DNA from: Streptomyces fungicidicus
GTDB taxonomy: Bacteria > Actinomycetota > Actinomycetes > Streptomycetales > Streptomycetaceae
Direction: 5' to 3'
NCBI RefSeq assembly: GCF_003665435.1
Contig: NZ_CP023407.1
Span: 1,860,001 to 1,924,000, forward strand
Length of the DNA: 64,000 nucleotides
Both the position numbers and the translations under genes were made by a program. This document shows, in pieces, positions 9,694 through 18,681 of this stretch. Positions within the stretch are counted from its first letter, which is position 1, and each line of letters starts with the position of its first letter. The notes below the pieces were generated by a model. The model worked only from the letters and a program-made list of their open reading frames with translations, had not been told where the DNA came from and searched no databases.

Positions 9694-10475
9694 GCACGGC
9701 ACCGCAGCTGGTCGTGCACCGGGACAAGGAGCTGATGGCGCAGGCCGCGGCGGCCCGGCTGATCACCAGGATCGTGGACGCGCAGGCCTCCCGGGGCTCG
9801 GCGTCCGTGGTCCTGACCGGCGGCCGCAACGGCAACGGCCTGCTGGCCGCGCTGGCGGCGGCCCCGGCCCGGGACGCGATCGACTGGTCCCGGCTGGACC
9901 TGTGGTGGGGCGACGAGCGCTACCTCCCGGAGGGCGACCCGGAGCGCAATGTCACCCAGGCCCGCGAGGCGCTGCTCGACGCGGTGCCCCTGGACCCCGG
10001 GCGCGTGCACGCCATGCCCGCGTCGGACGGCCCGCACGGCGCGGACGTGGACGCGGCGGCCGCGGCCTACGCGGAGGAACTCGCCGCGGCCGCGGCCCCG
10101 GAGAACCACGGCCCGGTCCCGGTCTTCGACGTCCTGATGCTGGGCGTCGGACCGGACACGCACGTGGCCTCCCTGTTCCCGGAGCTGCCGGCGGTCCGTG
10201 AGACGGAGCGCACGGTGGTGGGCGTCCACGGCGCCCCCAAACCCCCGCCGACCCGGGTGACCCTGACCCTCCCCGCGATCCGCGCGGCCCGGGAGGTCTG
10301 GCTCCTGGCGGCGGGCGAGGACAAGGCGGAGGCGGCGGAGATCGCCCTCTCCGGCGCGGGCGAGATCCAGGCCCCGGCAGCGGGCGCGTACGGCCGCACC
10401 CGCACCCTGTGGCTCCTGGACGCGGCGGCGGCTTCGCAACTCCCGCGGACGCTGTATCCCCCGGCGACGGCGTAA
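9690..10475 (+). CDS. pgl: 6-phosphogluconolactonase
   Basis: 261 residues from GTG 9690 (GTGA overlap with opcA). Hydrolyses the lactone made by Zwf. The NagB/SugE-fold signature appears as RLDLWWGDERYLPEGDPERN and LMLGVGPDTHVASLFP; in many homologues the second motif reads GxGxDGHxASLFP, so this protein has Thr in place of the Gly. Last gene of the pentose-phosphate operon, converging on the sugar ABC operon across a bidirectional terminator. Confidence 0.93.
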   Translation: MSTAPQLVVHRDKELMAQAAAARLITRIVDAQASRGSASVVLTGGRNGNGLLAALAAAPARDAIDWSRLDLWWGDERYLPEGDPERNVTQAREALLDAVPLDPGRVHAMPASDGPHGADVDAAAAAYAEELAAAAAPENHGPVPVFDVLMLGVGPDTHVASLFPELPAVRETERTVVGVHGAPKPPPTRVTLTLPAIRAAREVWLLAAGEDKAEAAEIALSGAGEIQAPAAGAYGRTRTLWLLDAAAASQLPRTLYPPATA

Positions 10476-10477
10476 CC

Positions 10478-10553
10478 AGCCCGTCCGGCGCTTGAGGACG
10501 AGGCCCGAAGGGCCGACAGGGGGTCTGGGGCGCAGCCCCAGGGACGGGAAGGG
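10478..10553 (+). repeat. Probable dispersed Streptomyces intergenic repeat
   Basis: Starts CCCGTCCGGCGCTTGAGG just after the pgl stop and continues through GGCCCGAAGGGCC to GGGGGTCTGGGG, with a CTGGGGC/GCCCCAG hairpin (10525-10541). From memory, near-identical elements occur downstream of many Streptomyces genes, usually as part of 3' ends. No second copy is seen in this window, so the repeat status rests on recall. Confidence 0.55.
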
Positions 10554-10556
10554 AAA

Positions 10557-10586
10557 GGGCGGAGGGGGCGAAAAACCCCTCCGCCC
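10557..10586. terminator. Bidirectional terminator between pgl and the sugar permease
   Basis: Perfect 11-bp stem GGGCGGAGGGG (10557-10567) / CCCCTCCGCCC (10576-10586) with an A-rich loop. It lies between convergent genes ending at 10475 and 10593. Confidence 0.85.
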
Positions 10587-10592
10587 CGCCCC

Positions 10593-11432
10593 CTACTTCA
10601 CGGAACCCGCCATGACCCCCTGCACGAAGTGCCGCTGGAACGCGAAGAACACGACCACCGGCACCACCAGCGACAGGAACGCCCCCGGCGCCAGCACATC
10701 GACGTTGCTGCCGAACTGCCGGATCTGCGACTGCAGCTGCACCGTGAGCGGCTGAGCCGAACTGTCCGCGAACAGCAGCGCCACCAGCATGTCGTTCCAC
10801 ACCCACAGGAACTGGAAGATCGCCAGGCTCGCGATGGCCGGCCGCCCCACCGGCAGCACCAGCCGGGTGAAGATCCGCCACTCGCTCCCGCCGTCCATCC
10901 GCGCCGCCTCCAGCATCTCCTTCGGCATCTCGGCGAAGTAGTTCCGCAGCAGGAACACCGCGAACGGCAGTCCGTACGCCACGTGGAACAGGACGACTCC
11001 GGGGATGGTCCCGAACAGCCCCAGCTGGCCGAAGAGTTTGGCGACGGGCAGCAGCCCGATCTGCACGGGCACCACCAGCAGCGCGACCACGAGCAGGAAC
11101 ACCGCGTCCCGCCCGGGGAAGTCCAGCCACGCGAAGGCGTATCCGGCCAGCGCGGCCACCACCACGACCAGCACGGTGGTCGGCACCGAGATCAGCACGG
11201 TGTTCCAGAACGCCTGGGTGATGCCCGAGTTGCCCAGCAGCGCGGAGTAGTTCTCGAAGGACAGCTGCCCGGGGCTGGTGAAGACGGTCCACCAGCCCCC
11301 CTCGGCGGTCTCCTCGGCGGAGCGCAGCGAGGACAGGAACAGACCGGCCAGCGGAGTCATCCACACCAGCGCGATCACCACCAGGAAGGCCTGCACCACC
11401 GTGCTGCTCAGCCCACGGCGCAGCGCGTTCAT
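10593..11432 (-). CDS. Sugar ABC transporter permease, MalG type
   Basis: 279 residues from ATG 11432, with AAGGAG upstream. Six hydrophobic segments. The cytoplasmic EAA loop reads EMLEAARMDGGSEWRIFTRLVLP, the site that docks the ATPase. C-terminal VQGVMAGSVK is a MalG/CUT1 hallmark. The ATG overlaps the stop of the upstream permease (ATGA). Last gene of a GH13-binding protein-permease-permease operon. No ATP-binding gene is present nearby, so the shared Streptomyces ATPase MsiK is the probable partner (inference). Confidence 0.88.
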   Translation of the reverse strand: MNALRRGLSSTVVQAFLVVIALVWMTPLAGLFLSSLRSAEETAEGGWWTVFTSPGQLSFENYSALLGNSGITQAFWNTVLISVPTTVLVVVVAALAGYAFAWLDFPGRDAVFLLVVALLVVPVQIGLLPVAKLFGQLGLFGTIPGVVLFHVAYGLPFAVFLLRNYFAEMPKEMLEAARMDGGSEWRIFTRLVLPVGRPAIASLAIFQFLWVWNDMLVALLFADSSAQPLTVQLQSQIRQFGSNVDVLAPGAFLSLVVPVVVFFAFQRHFVQGVMAGSVK

Positions 11433-12796
11433 CGCTGACTCCTTCGGAAACGGCGGACGTTGAAGACCATGGCCGGCACGACCAGGAGCAGCAGCAGTAC
11501 GCCGAGGGCGCTGCCCAGCCCCTGGTTGTTGCCGCCGCCGAACGACACCAGCCACATCTGGGTGGCCAGCACCGTCGCGTCCTCCTGCACCGGGCCCGGC
11601 GCGATGATGTAGACGAGGTCGAAGACCTTCATGACGTTGATGACCAGCGTCACGAAGACGACGGTGAGCACCGGCGCGAGCAGCGGAACGGTGATGCGAC
11701 GGAAGATCTGCCACTCGTTGGCACCGTCCATACGTGCCGCCTCCAGCGCGTCCCGGGGCAGCGCCGCGAGACCCGCGCCGATGAGCACCATCGCGAAACC
11801 GGTCCAGATCCATAGGTACGCTCCGATGATCGCCGGCGTGACGAGAGCCGGGCCGAGCCAGGAGATGCCGTCATAGGGTGCCGCGAAGTTGGCGGAGGGC
11901 AGTTTCAGGGCGTACGAGCCGCTGTCCAGTCCGGCGAAGCGGAACGAGCCGTCGGCGGCGGTGGTGGTGCGCGCCACGGGGTCCCCGTCGCGCACGGCCT
12001 CGACCGTCACGCCGGGCAGTCCCTTCTCGCTCCGGTCGACCGCCCCGGGCTCCCCTCCCCCGCCGGGGGTGAAGTCGAGGTACACCACGCCGCGCACCTC
12101 GTCGGGGCCGGCCTTCCCGGCCGCCGCGGCAGCCGCGGGTTCGGCGTCGCCCGGCAGGTCCTTGGGGGCGACCCCGACCAGGCCCAGCGCCGCCGCCGGG
12201 CCTCCGGGCGAGACGTCCGCACCGGTGGCGTACGACCCGTCCGCGCCCTTGGTCAGCCCCTCGCCGTCCCGCGCGCGGGCGGTCGGGTAGGAGGAGCTGC
12301 CCTGGAAGGCGTCGTGCACGGAGACGACGGCGGCGTTGAGGACGCCCTTGTCCGGGTCCTCGTCGTAGGCGAGCCGGAAGATGATGCCGGCCGCGAGGAA
12401 GGAGACCGCCATCGGCATGAACAGCAGCAGCTTGAAGGCGGTGGCCCAGCGGATCTTCTCCACCAGGACGGCCAGGATCAGTCCGAGCCCGGTCAGCAGC
12501 GTGGGGGCCACGACGACCCAGATCGCGGTGTTCCGGATGGCCTTGAGGGTGGCCGGGTCGCGGAACATCTCGGTGTAGTTCTCGCCGCCCACGAACGTGG
12601 TGCCGGAGGCGTCGAAGAAGCTGCGGCCGACGGAGAACAGCACCGGGTAGACGACCAGCGCGCCCAGCAGGAGCAGCGCGGGCAGGACGAACAGCAGGGC
12701 GATGACCCGCCCCCGGCGGCGCAGCCGCCGGCCGCGCGCGCTGCCGGGGTGCCGGGGTGTCGGTGGACTCGCCTCTTTCACGAGTGTGGCGGTCAC
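11429..12796 (-). CDS. Sugar ABC transporter permease, MalF type, with inserted beta-sandwich domain
   Basis: 455 residues from GTG 12796; longer in-frame starts run into the binding-protein gene. The first membrane segment is residues 31-58 (VIALLFVLPALLLLGALVVY). The EAA loop is at residues 345-375 (ALPRDALEAARMDGANEWQIF). Between membrane segments, residues about 162-310 are extra compared with an ordinary ~300-residue MalF-type permease. They comprise an Ala/Gly-rich stretch, then residues 235-300 with GVVYLDFTPG, GLPGVTVEAVRDGDPVARTTT and ADGSFRFAGLDSGSYALKL, resembling the SdrD-B/CNA-B (carboxypeptidase-regulatory-like) fold. By topology this faces outside. Pairs with the MalG-type permease. 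Confidence 0.85.
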   Translation of the reverse strand: MTATLVKEASPPTPRHPGSARGRRLRRRGRVIALLFVLPALLLLGALVVYPVLFSVGRSFFDASGTTFVGGENYTEMFRDPATLKAIRNTAIWVVVAPTLLTGLGLILAVLVEKIRWATAFKLLLFMPMAVSFLAAGIIFRLAYDEDPDKGVLNAAVVSVHDAFQGSSSYPTARARDGEGLTKGADGSYATGADVSPGGPAAALGLVGVAPKDLPGDAEPAAAAAAGKAGPDEVRGVVYLDFTPGGGGEPGAVDRSEKGLPGVTVEAVRDGDPVARTTTAADGSFRFAGLDSGSYALKLPSANFAAPYDGISWLGPALVTPAIIGAYLWIWTGFAMVLIGAGLAALPRDALEAARMDGANEWQIFRRITVPLLAPVLTVVFVTLVINVMKVFDLVYIIAPGPVQEDATVLATQMWLVSFGGGNNQGLGSALGVLLLLLVVPAMVFNVRRFRRSQR

Positions 12797-12801
12797 GGCC
12801 G

Positions 12802-14130
12802 TCAGTTCCCGTAGGCCTTGGCGGCGGCACCCTCGAGCGCGGCGGCGGTCTTCGCCGGGTCGGACGGGTCGCGCAGGAAGTCCTGGAGGATCTTCCACTC
12901 ACCGGCGCCCTTGGTGCCGCCGAAGGCCGCGGGGGCCTGGTCGGACATGTCGAAGCGGACCGAGTCGCCGGCCTCGACCAGGGACTTGGCGGTGGCGCGG
13001 GTGACGTCGTCGCCGTAGGAGGAGAGGTCGAGCCCCTTGTTCGGGGAGAGGAAGCCGCCCGCCTCGGCCCACACGGAGGCGGCCTCCGGGGAGGCCAGGT
13101 ACTCCAGGAGCGCCATGCCGGCCTTGCTGTTCTTGCCGTCCTTGAGGACGACGGCCGCGTCGCCGCCGCTGACCACGGGCGCCTTGCCGTCGCCGACCGG
13201 CGGGAAGGGGAAGAAGTCGGCGTCGGTGCCGATGTTCTTGCCGAACTGGTCCTTGGCGACACCGGCGACGAAGTCGCCCTCGTAGACCATGGCGGCCTCG
13301 GCCTTGGGCCCGAAGACCTTCTCCACCGAGCCGGGGAAGTCGGTGTTGAGGGCGCCCTTCTGGCCGCCCTCGATGAGCTGCTTGTCCTTGAAGAGCTTAC
13401 CGAGGGTGGTGAGCGCCTCGACGACCGTCGGGTCGGTCCACTTGATCTCGTGCGCGGCGAGGGCGTCGTACTTCTCGGGTCCGGCCTGGGAGAGGTAGAC
13501 GTTCTCGAACCAGTCGGTCAGGGTCCAGCCGTCCTGTCCGGCGACGGAGAAGGCGGCGAGTCCGGAGTCGGAGATGGTCCGCCCGTTCTCCAGCATGGCG
13601 TCGTAGGTCTTCGGCGGGGTGACGCCGGCCTGCTCGAGGGCCTCGGGGCTGTACCAGACGGTCGACTTGTGGGCGGCCTTGAAGTAGAGGCCGTACAGGG
13701 TGCCGTCGACGCTGCCGTAGTTCTGCCACACGTCGGCGAAGTTCTCGCCCATGGTGGACCGCACCTTCTTGTCGAGCGGCTTGAGCCAGCCCTTGTCCGC
13801 GAACTGCTGGAGCACGCCGACCTGCGGGACCATCACCACGTCGGGGGCGTTGCCGCCCTCGATCTTGCTGCCGACGACGGTGGAGACGTTGTCACCGGTG
13901 GAGACGAACTGGGTCTTGGCGCCGGTCTTCTCCGTGAAGGCGTCGAGCACCTTCTGGAAGTTCTTCTGCTCGCTGCCGGACCACACGCCGGCCACGGTGA
14001 CGGTCTGGCCGTCGAGCGACTTGTCGCCGCCGCCGGCCGAGACGGGGTCGCCGCCGCCGCAGGCGGTCGCGCCGAGCGCGAGGACGAGGGCGGTGCATCC
14101 GGTGAGCAGGGTGGTACGTCGTCGCATCAT
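12802..14130 (-). CDS. Sugar ABC transporter substrate-binding lipoprotein
   Basis: 442 residues. The N-terminus MMRRRTTLLTGCTALVLALG is a lipoprotein signal peptide; the likely lipidated Cys is in GATACGGG, about residue 24, giving a slightly atypical lipobox. The mature part is a CUT1-type oligosaccharide-binding protein (VTVAGVWSGSEQKNFQKVLDAFTEKTGAK, later SGGDAAVVLKDGKNSKAGMALLEYLASPEAA). The start could be either of two consecutive ATGs (14130 or 14127). Located between the GH13 gene and the permeases; 5 nt separate it from the MalF-type gene. Confidence 0.9.
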   Translation of the reverse strand: MMRRRTTLLTGCTALVLALGATACGGGDPVSAGGGDKSLDGQTVTVAGVWSGSEQKNFQKVLDAFTEKTGAKTQFVSTGDNVSTVVGSKIEGGNAPDVVMVPQVGVLQQFADKGWLKPLDKKVRSTMGENFADVWQNYGSVDGTLYGLYFKAAHKSTVWYSPEALEQAGVTPPKTYDAMLENGRTISDSGLAAFSVAGQDGWTLTDWFENVYLSQAGPEKYDALAAHEIKWTDPTVVEALTTLGKLFKDKQLIEGGQKGALNTDFPGSVEKVFGPKAEAAMVYEGDFVAGVAKDQFGKNIGTDADFFPFPPVGDGKAPVVSGGDAAVVLKDGKNSKAGMALLEYLASPEAASVWAEAGGFLSPNKGLDLSSYGDDVTRATAKSLVEAGDSVRFDMSDQAPAAFGGTKGAGEWKILQDFLRDPSDPAKTAAALEGAAAKAYGN

Positions 14131-14164
14131 CGTCGATGTCCTTCGGGAGTGTCGGTCGGGTGTT

Positions 14165-15784
<1,620 letters not shown>

Positions 15785-15976
15785 CCCGTTGACCCGTCTG
15801 TGAGGAGCGCTGGTTGTTATGCATGCATGTTAGGTAGCGCTCTCGCGAGGGTGTCAATGAACGTGCGCAAGCTACTGAAGAGTTGGGTGAGCCATATCGG
15901 AACTTACTCGTACACAACGGGCACTCTTGTGACGTCCGCGTTACCTAACAAGTAACTAGAGGAGTCGGGCTCCGGG
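15785..15976. promoter_or_regulatory. Candidate operator region of the GH13/ABC operon
   Basis: Contains TGTTAGGTAGCGC (15828-15840, plus strand) and an inverted copy TGTTAGGTAACGC (15950-15938, minus strand), 12 of 13 bases identical. The second lies inside GTTAC-N7-GTAAC (15940-15956). A perfect palindrome CTCGCGAG follows the first copy (15842-15849). Paired sites of this kind suit a dimeric repressor acting with DNA looping; no regulator gene adjoins, so the cognate protein is unknown. Confidence 0.4.
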
Positions 15977-17248
15977 CTAGCGCGAGGAGACAGCGGCGAG
16001 CTCGCCCGCCAGCCGGCGCACCGCGGCCCCGGGCGTCTGCCGCCCGCTCATCGCGTCGTGCACCACCGCCTGCACCACCAGGCTCACCTGGTCGTAGTGC
16101 GGGCTCTTGGGGCGCGGAGCGGCGGCGAGCACGCTCTCGCGCAGGGTCGGCAGATAGGGGAAGCGCCGGACCAGTCCGGGGTCGTCGTACAGCGCGGCCC
16201 TCACCGGTGGCAGGGCGCCGCGCGTGAGCACCTGGCGCTGCACGCGCTCGCTGGTGAGGTACGCGATCAGGCGCGCGGCGGAGTCCGGGTGCCGGGCGTG
16301 GCTGCCGACGGCCAGGTTGGAGCCGCCGAGGACGCTCGTCCCCGGGCCGTCCGGCCCCGGCAGCGGCACGGCGCCCACCTTGCCGGCCACCTTCGAGCCG
16401 GGGGCGGAGGCGGCGACGTAGGCGTAGGGCCAGTTGCGCAGGAAGAGCAGCCTGCCGTTCTGGAACGCCTGCTTGGACTCCTCCTCCTTGTACGTCAGCG
16501 CCTGTCGCGGTATCCAGCCCTCGCGCACCCCGCGGGCGAGGAAGCCGATGCCCTCCGCGGCGGCCCGTGAGTTCACGGTGACGCGTTCGCCCTCGTCGCC
16601 GAGGATGGTGCCGCCCGCCGAGTAGACGGCCTCGGCCGCGTTGACGGTGAGGCCCTCGTAGGGCAGGAACTGGCCCGCGTAGCCGTCGAGACCGTGCTCG
16701 GGGGCGAGGGTCTCGGCGGCCCGTTCCAGCTCGGCCCAGGTGCGCGGCGGCGCCACCCCCGCCTCGGCGAGGACGTCCTTGCGGTACAGCAGCAGCCCGG
16801 CGTTGGTGACGTACGGGACGGCGTACAGGCGTCCGTCGTAGGTCGCCGTGTCGACGACCCGCGGGAGGAAGCTGTCGAGCGGGAAACGCTCGCGCGGCAG
16901 CGGGCGGATCCAGCCGGCCGCGGCGAACTCCGAGGTCCAGCTGACGTCGATGTTGAGCACGTCGAAGCGGCCGCGCTCCCCGCCGCGCAGATCGGTGATC
17001 ATCTGCGCGCGGGTCTCGTCGGCGGAGTCCGGCAGCTCGACGAGGGTGACCTTCTCGCCTGGATGGGTACGGTTCCAGCCGTCGAGCACGGAGCCGAGAT
17101 AGCCGGTGAGGTCGCCGGCGGTGGCCAGGGTGAGCGGCCCGCGGCCGCCCCCGCCGCCCTCGTCGGCCCGCGCCCCGGAGGCGACGTAACCGGTCAGGAC
17201 GACGACGAGGGCGAGAAGGCCCCTACCCGCGGCATGGATCCACCGCAT
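15977..17248 (-). CDS. Orphan extracellular sugar-binding protein
   Basis: 423 residues from ATG 17248, chosen because GGAGG lies 6 nt upstream; the ATG at 17272 lacks one. A binding-protein fold of the maltodextrin/trehalose type is seen in LTLATAGDLTGYLGSVLDGWNRTHPGEKVTLVELP, VLNIDVSWTSEFAAAGWI, and YAVPYVTNAGLLLYRKDVL. The signal peptide ends ASGARADEG with no Cys, so it lacks a lipobox and would be released by signal peptidase I. No permeases accompany it; the neighbouring operon has its own binding protein. Confidence 0.85.
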   Translation of the reverse strand: MRWIHAAGRGLLALVVVLTGYVASGARADEGGGGGRGPLTLATAGDLTGYLGSVLDGWNRTHPGEKVTLVELPDSADETRAQMITDLRGGERGRFDVLNIDVSWTSEFAAAGWIRPLPRERFPLDSFLPRVVDTATYDGRLYAVPYVTNAGLLLYRKDVLAEAGVAPPRTWAELERAAETLAPEHGLDGYAGQFLPYEGLTVNAAEAVYSAGGTILGDEGERVTVNSRAAAEGIGFLARGVREGWIPRQALTYKEEESKQAFQNGRLLFLRNWPYAYVAASAPGSKVAGKVGAVPLPGPDGPGTSVLGGSNLAVGSHARHPDSAARLIAYLTSERVQRQVLTRGALPPVRAALYDDPGLVRRFPYLPTLRESVLAAAPRPKSPHYDQVSLVVQAVVHDAMSGRQTPGAAVRRLAGELAAVSSR

Positions 17249-17306
17249 AGGTTCCCTCCAGCGCACCGGCACCCGGGCACCATCGTCCGGGGGTCAGAGG
17301 CCATGT

Positions 17307-17321
17307 ATACCGGTTAGGTAT
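17307..17321. promoter_or_regulatory. Candidate PadR operator
   Basis: ATACC-N5-GGTAT, perfect 5-bp arms, in the 126-bp divergent region between the orphan binding protein and padR. It lies 54 nt upstream of the padR GTG, a good position for autoregulation. No footprint-type evidence beyond the symmetry. Confidence 0.4.
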
Positions 17322-17374
17322 GCGCGATACTAGGGTCTGCGGCACATTGCGCAGAGGCGAGGAGGAGAGCACGA

Positions 17375-17890
17375 GTGCGGCTGCACCTCCTCGCGCTGCT
17401 CGCCCGCGGCCCGGCACACGGCTACGAGCTCAAACAGGACCTTGAGCAACTGCTGGGCTCCGCGTACCCTCAGCCGAACGTCGGCCAGATCTACGTCACC
17501 CTCGGCCGCCTCGAGAAGTCGGGGCTGATCGAGGGCGAGGACGTCGAGCAGTCGAGCCGGCCCAACAAGAAGGTCTACCACCTCACCGACGCCGGGCGGG
17601 AGGCGCTGCGCGCCTGGTACGAGGAGACGGCCGACGAGCCGCGGGTGCGGGACGAGTTCTTCATGAAACTGGCCCTCGCCCCGCGGACCGGACTCGCCGA
17701 CCAGATCGCGCTGATCAACCGACAGCGGCGTCAGTACCTGAACACCATGCGGCAGTTGTCGAAACTGGCCGCCGCCGAGGACCGCGACAACCGCATCTCC
17801 CATCTGCTGATCGAGGGCGCGATGCTGCATCTGCAGGCCGACCTGGACTGGCTGGAGCGGTGCCAGGAGGAGCTGGAGGAGCTGGAGTGA
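17375..17890 (+). CDS. PadR-family transcriptional regulator
   Basis: 171 residues from GTG 17375 with GAGGAGGAG upstream. The N-terminal winged helix shows the family signature LLARGPAHGYELKQDLEQ, VGQIYVTLGRLEKSGLI and a wing ending KKVYHLTDAGREAL. The C-terminal half is the PadR dimerisation helix region (Vir_act_alpha_C type). Its stop TGA lies inside the GTG start of the ABC ATPase gene, so regulator and exporter are translationally coupled and it probably represses its own operon in response to an exported compound. Confidence 0.9.
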   Translation: MRLHLLALLARGPAHGYELKQDLEQLLGSAYPQPNVGQIYVTLGRLEKSGLIEGEDVEQSSRPNKKVYHLTDAGREALRAWYEETADEPRVRDEFFMKLALAPRTGLADQIALINRQRRQYLNTMRQLSKLAAAEDRDNRISHLLIEGAMLHLQADLDWLERCQEELEELE

Positions 17891-18639
17891 GCGAGAGCAC
17901 CACTCCCGTGCTGCGCGCCGAAGGCCTGGTCAAGACGCACCACGGCGAGGGCGCCCCGGCGCACGCCGTGCGCGGGGTCGACCTGCGGGTGGCGCGCGGC
18001 GAGTTCGTGGCGATCACCGGCCCGTCCGGAGCGGGCAAGTCGACCCTGCTGCATCTGCTCGGCGGGCTGCAGCGGCCCGACGCGGGCAGCGTCTGGCTGG
18101 ACGGCGAGCGCACCGACGGCTACGGCGAGGCCCGCTGGGCGGTGGAGCGCCGCAAGCGGATCGGGATCGTCTTCCAGTTCTTCAACCTCGTCTCCGACCT
18201 GTCGGTCGCCGACAACGTGGAGCTGCCCGCGCTGCTCGCCGGGGTGCCGCCGAAGAAGGCGCGCGCCGGGCGGAAGGAGCTGCTCGCCGAGCTCGGTCTC
18301 GAAGGCAAGGGGCGCAGCATGCCGGGCGAGCTGTCCGGCGGCGAGCAGCAACGGGTCGCGCTGGCCCGGGCCCTGGTCAACCATCCGCCGCTGCTGCTGG
18401 CCGACGAGCCGGCGGGCAGCCTGGACAGCAGGGGCACCCGCGAGGTGATGCGGCTGCTGTCCCGCTTCCATCAGCGCGGGCAGACGATCCTGCTGGTCAC
18501 CCACGACGCCCGGCTGGCGAGCGCCGCGGACCGGGTGATCAGCTTCTTCGACGGCCGGATCGCCGACGACGCCGCACTCGACGCCGGCCCCCCGCCGCGC
18601 CGGGCCGGGGCGTCCGGGGTGCTGGAGCTCAAGGACTGA
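17887..18639 (+). CDS. ABC transporter ATP-binding protein, LolD/MacB type
   Basis: 250 residues from GTG 17887. Walker A GPSGAGKST, Q-loop QFFNLVSDLSVADNVELP, signature LSGGEQQRVALARAL and Walker B LLLADEPAG are all intact; the H-loop is LLVTHDARLA. The LVSDLSV/ELPALLAG segment is typical of the MacB/LolD/FtsE subgroup that works with FtsX-like permeases. It is followed after 42 nt by such a permease, under a PadR gene, suggesting export of a toxic compound or lipid/peptide. Confidence 0.93.
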   Translation: MSESTTPVLRAEGLVKTHHGEGAPAHAVRGVDLRVARGEFVAITGPSGAGKSTLLHLLGGLQRPDAGSVWLDGERTDGYGEARWAVERRKRIGIVFQFFNLVSDLSVADNVELPALLAGVPPKKARAGRKELLAELGLEGKGRSMPGELSGGEQQRVALARALVNHPPLLLADEPAGSLDSRGTREVMRLLSRFHQRGQTILLVTHDARLASAADRVISFFDGRIADDAALDAGPPPRRAGASGVLELKD

Positions 18640-18681
18640 CATGCGCTTCCACGACCGCCCCCCGCGGAAGGGCTGAGGCCG

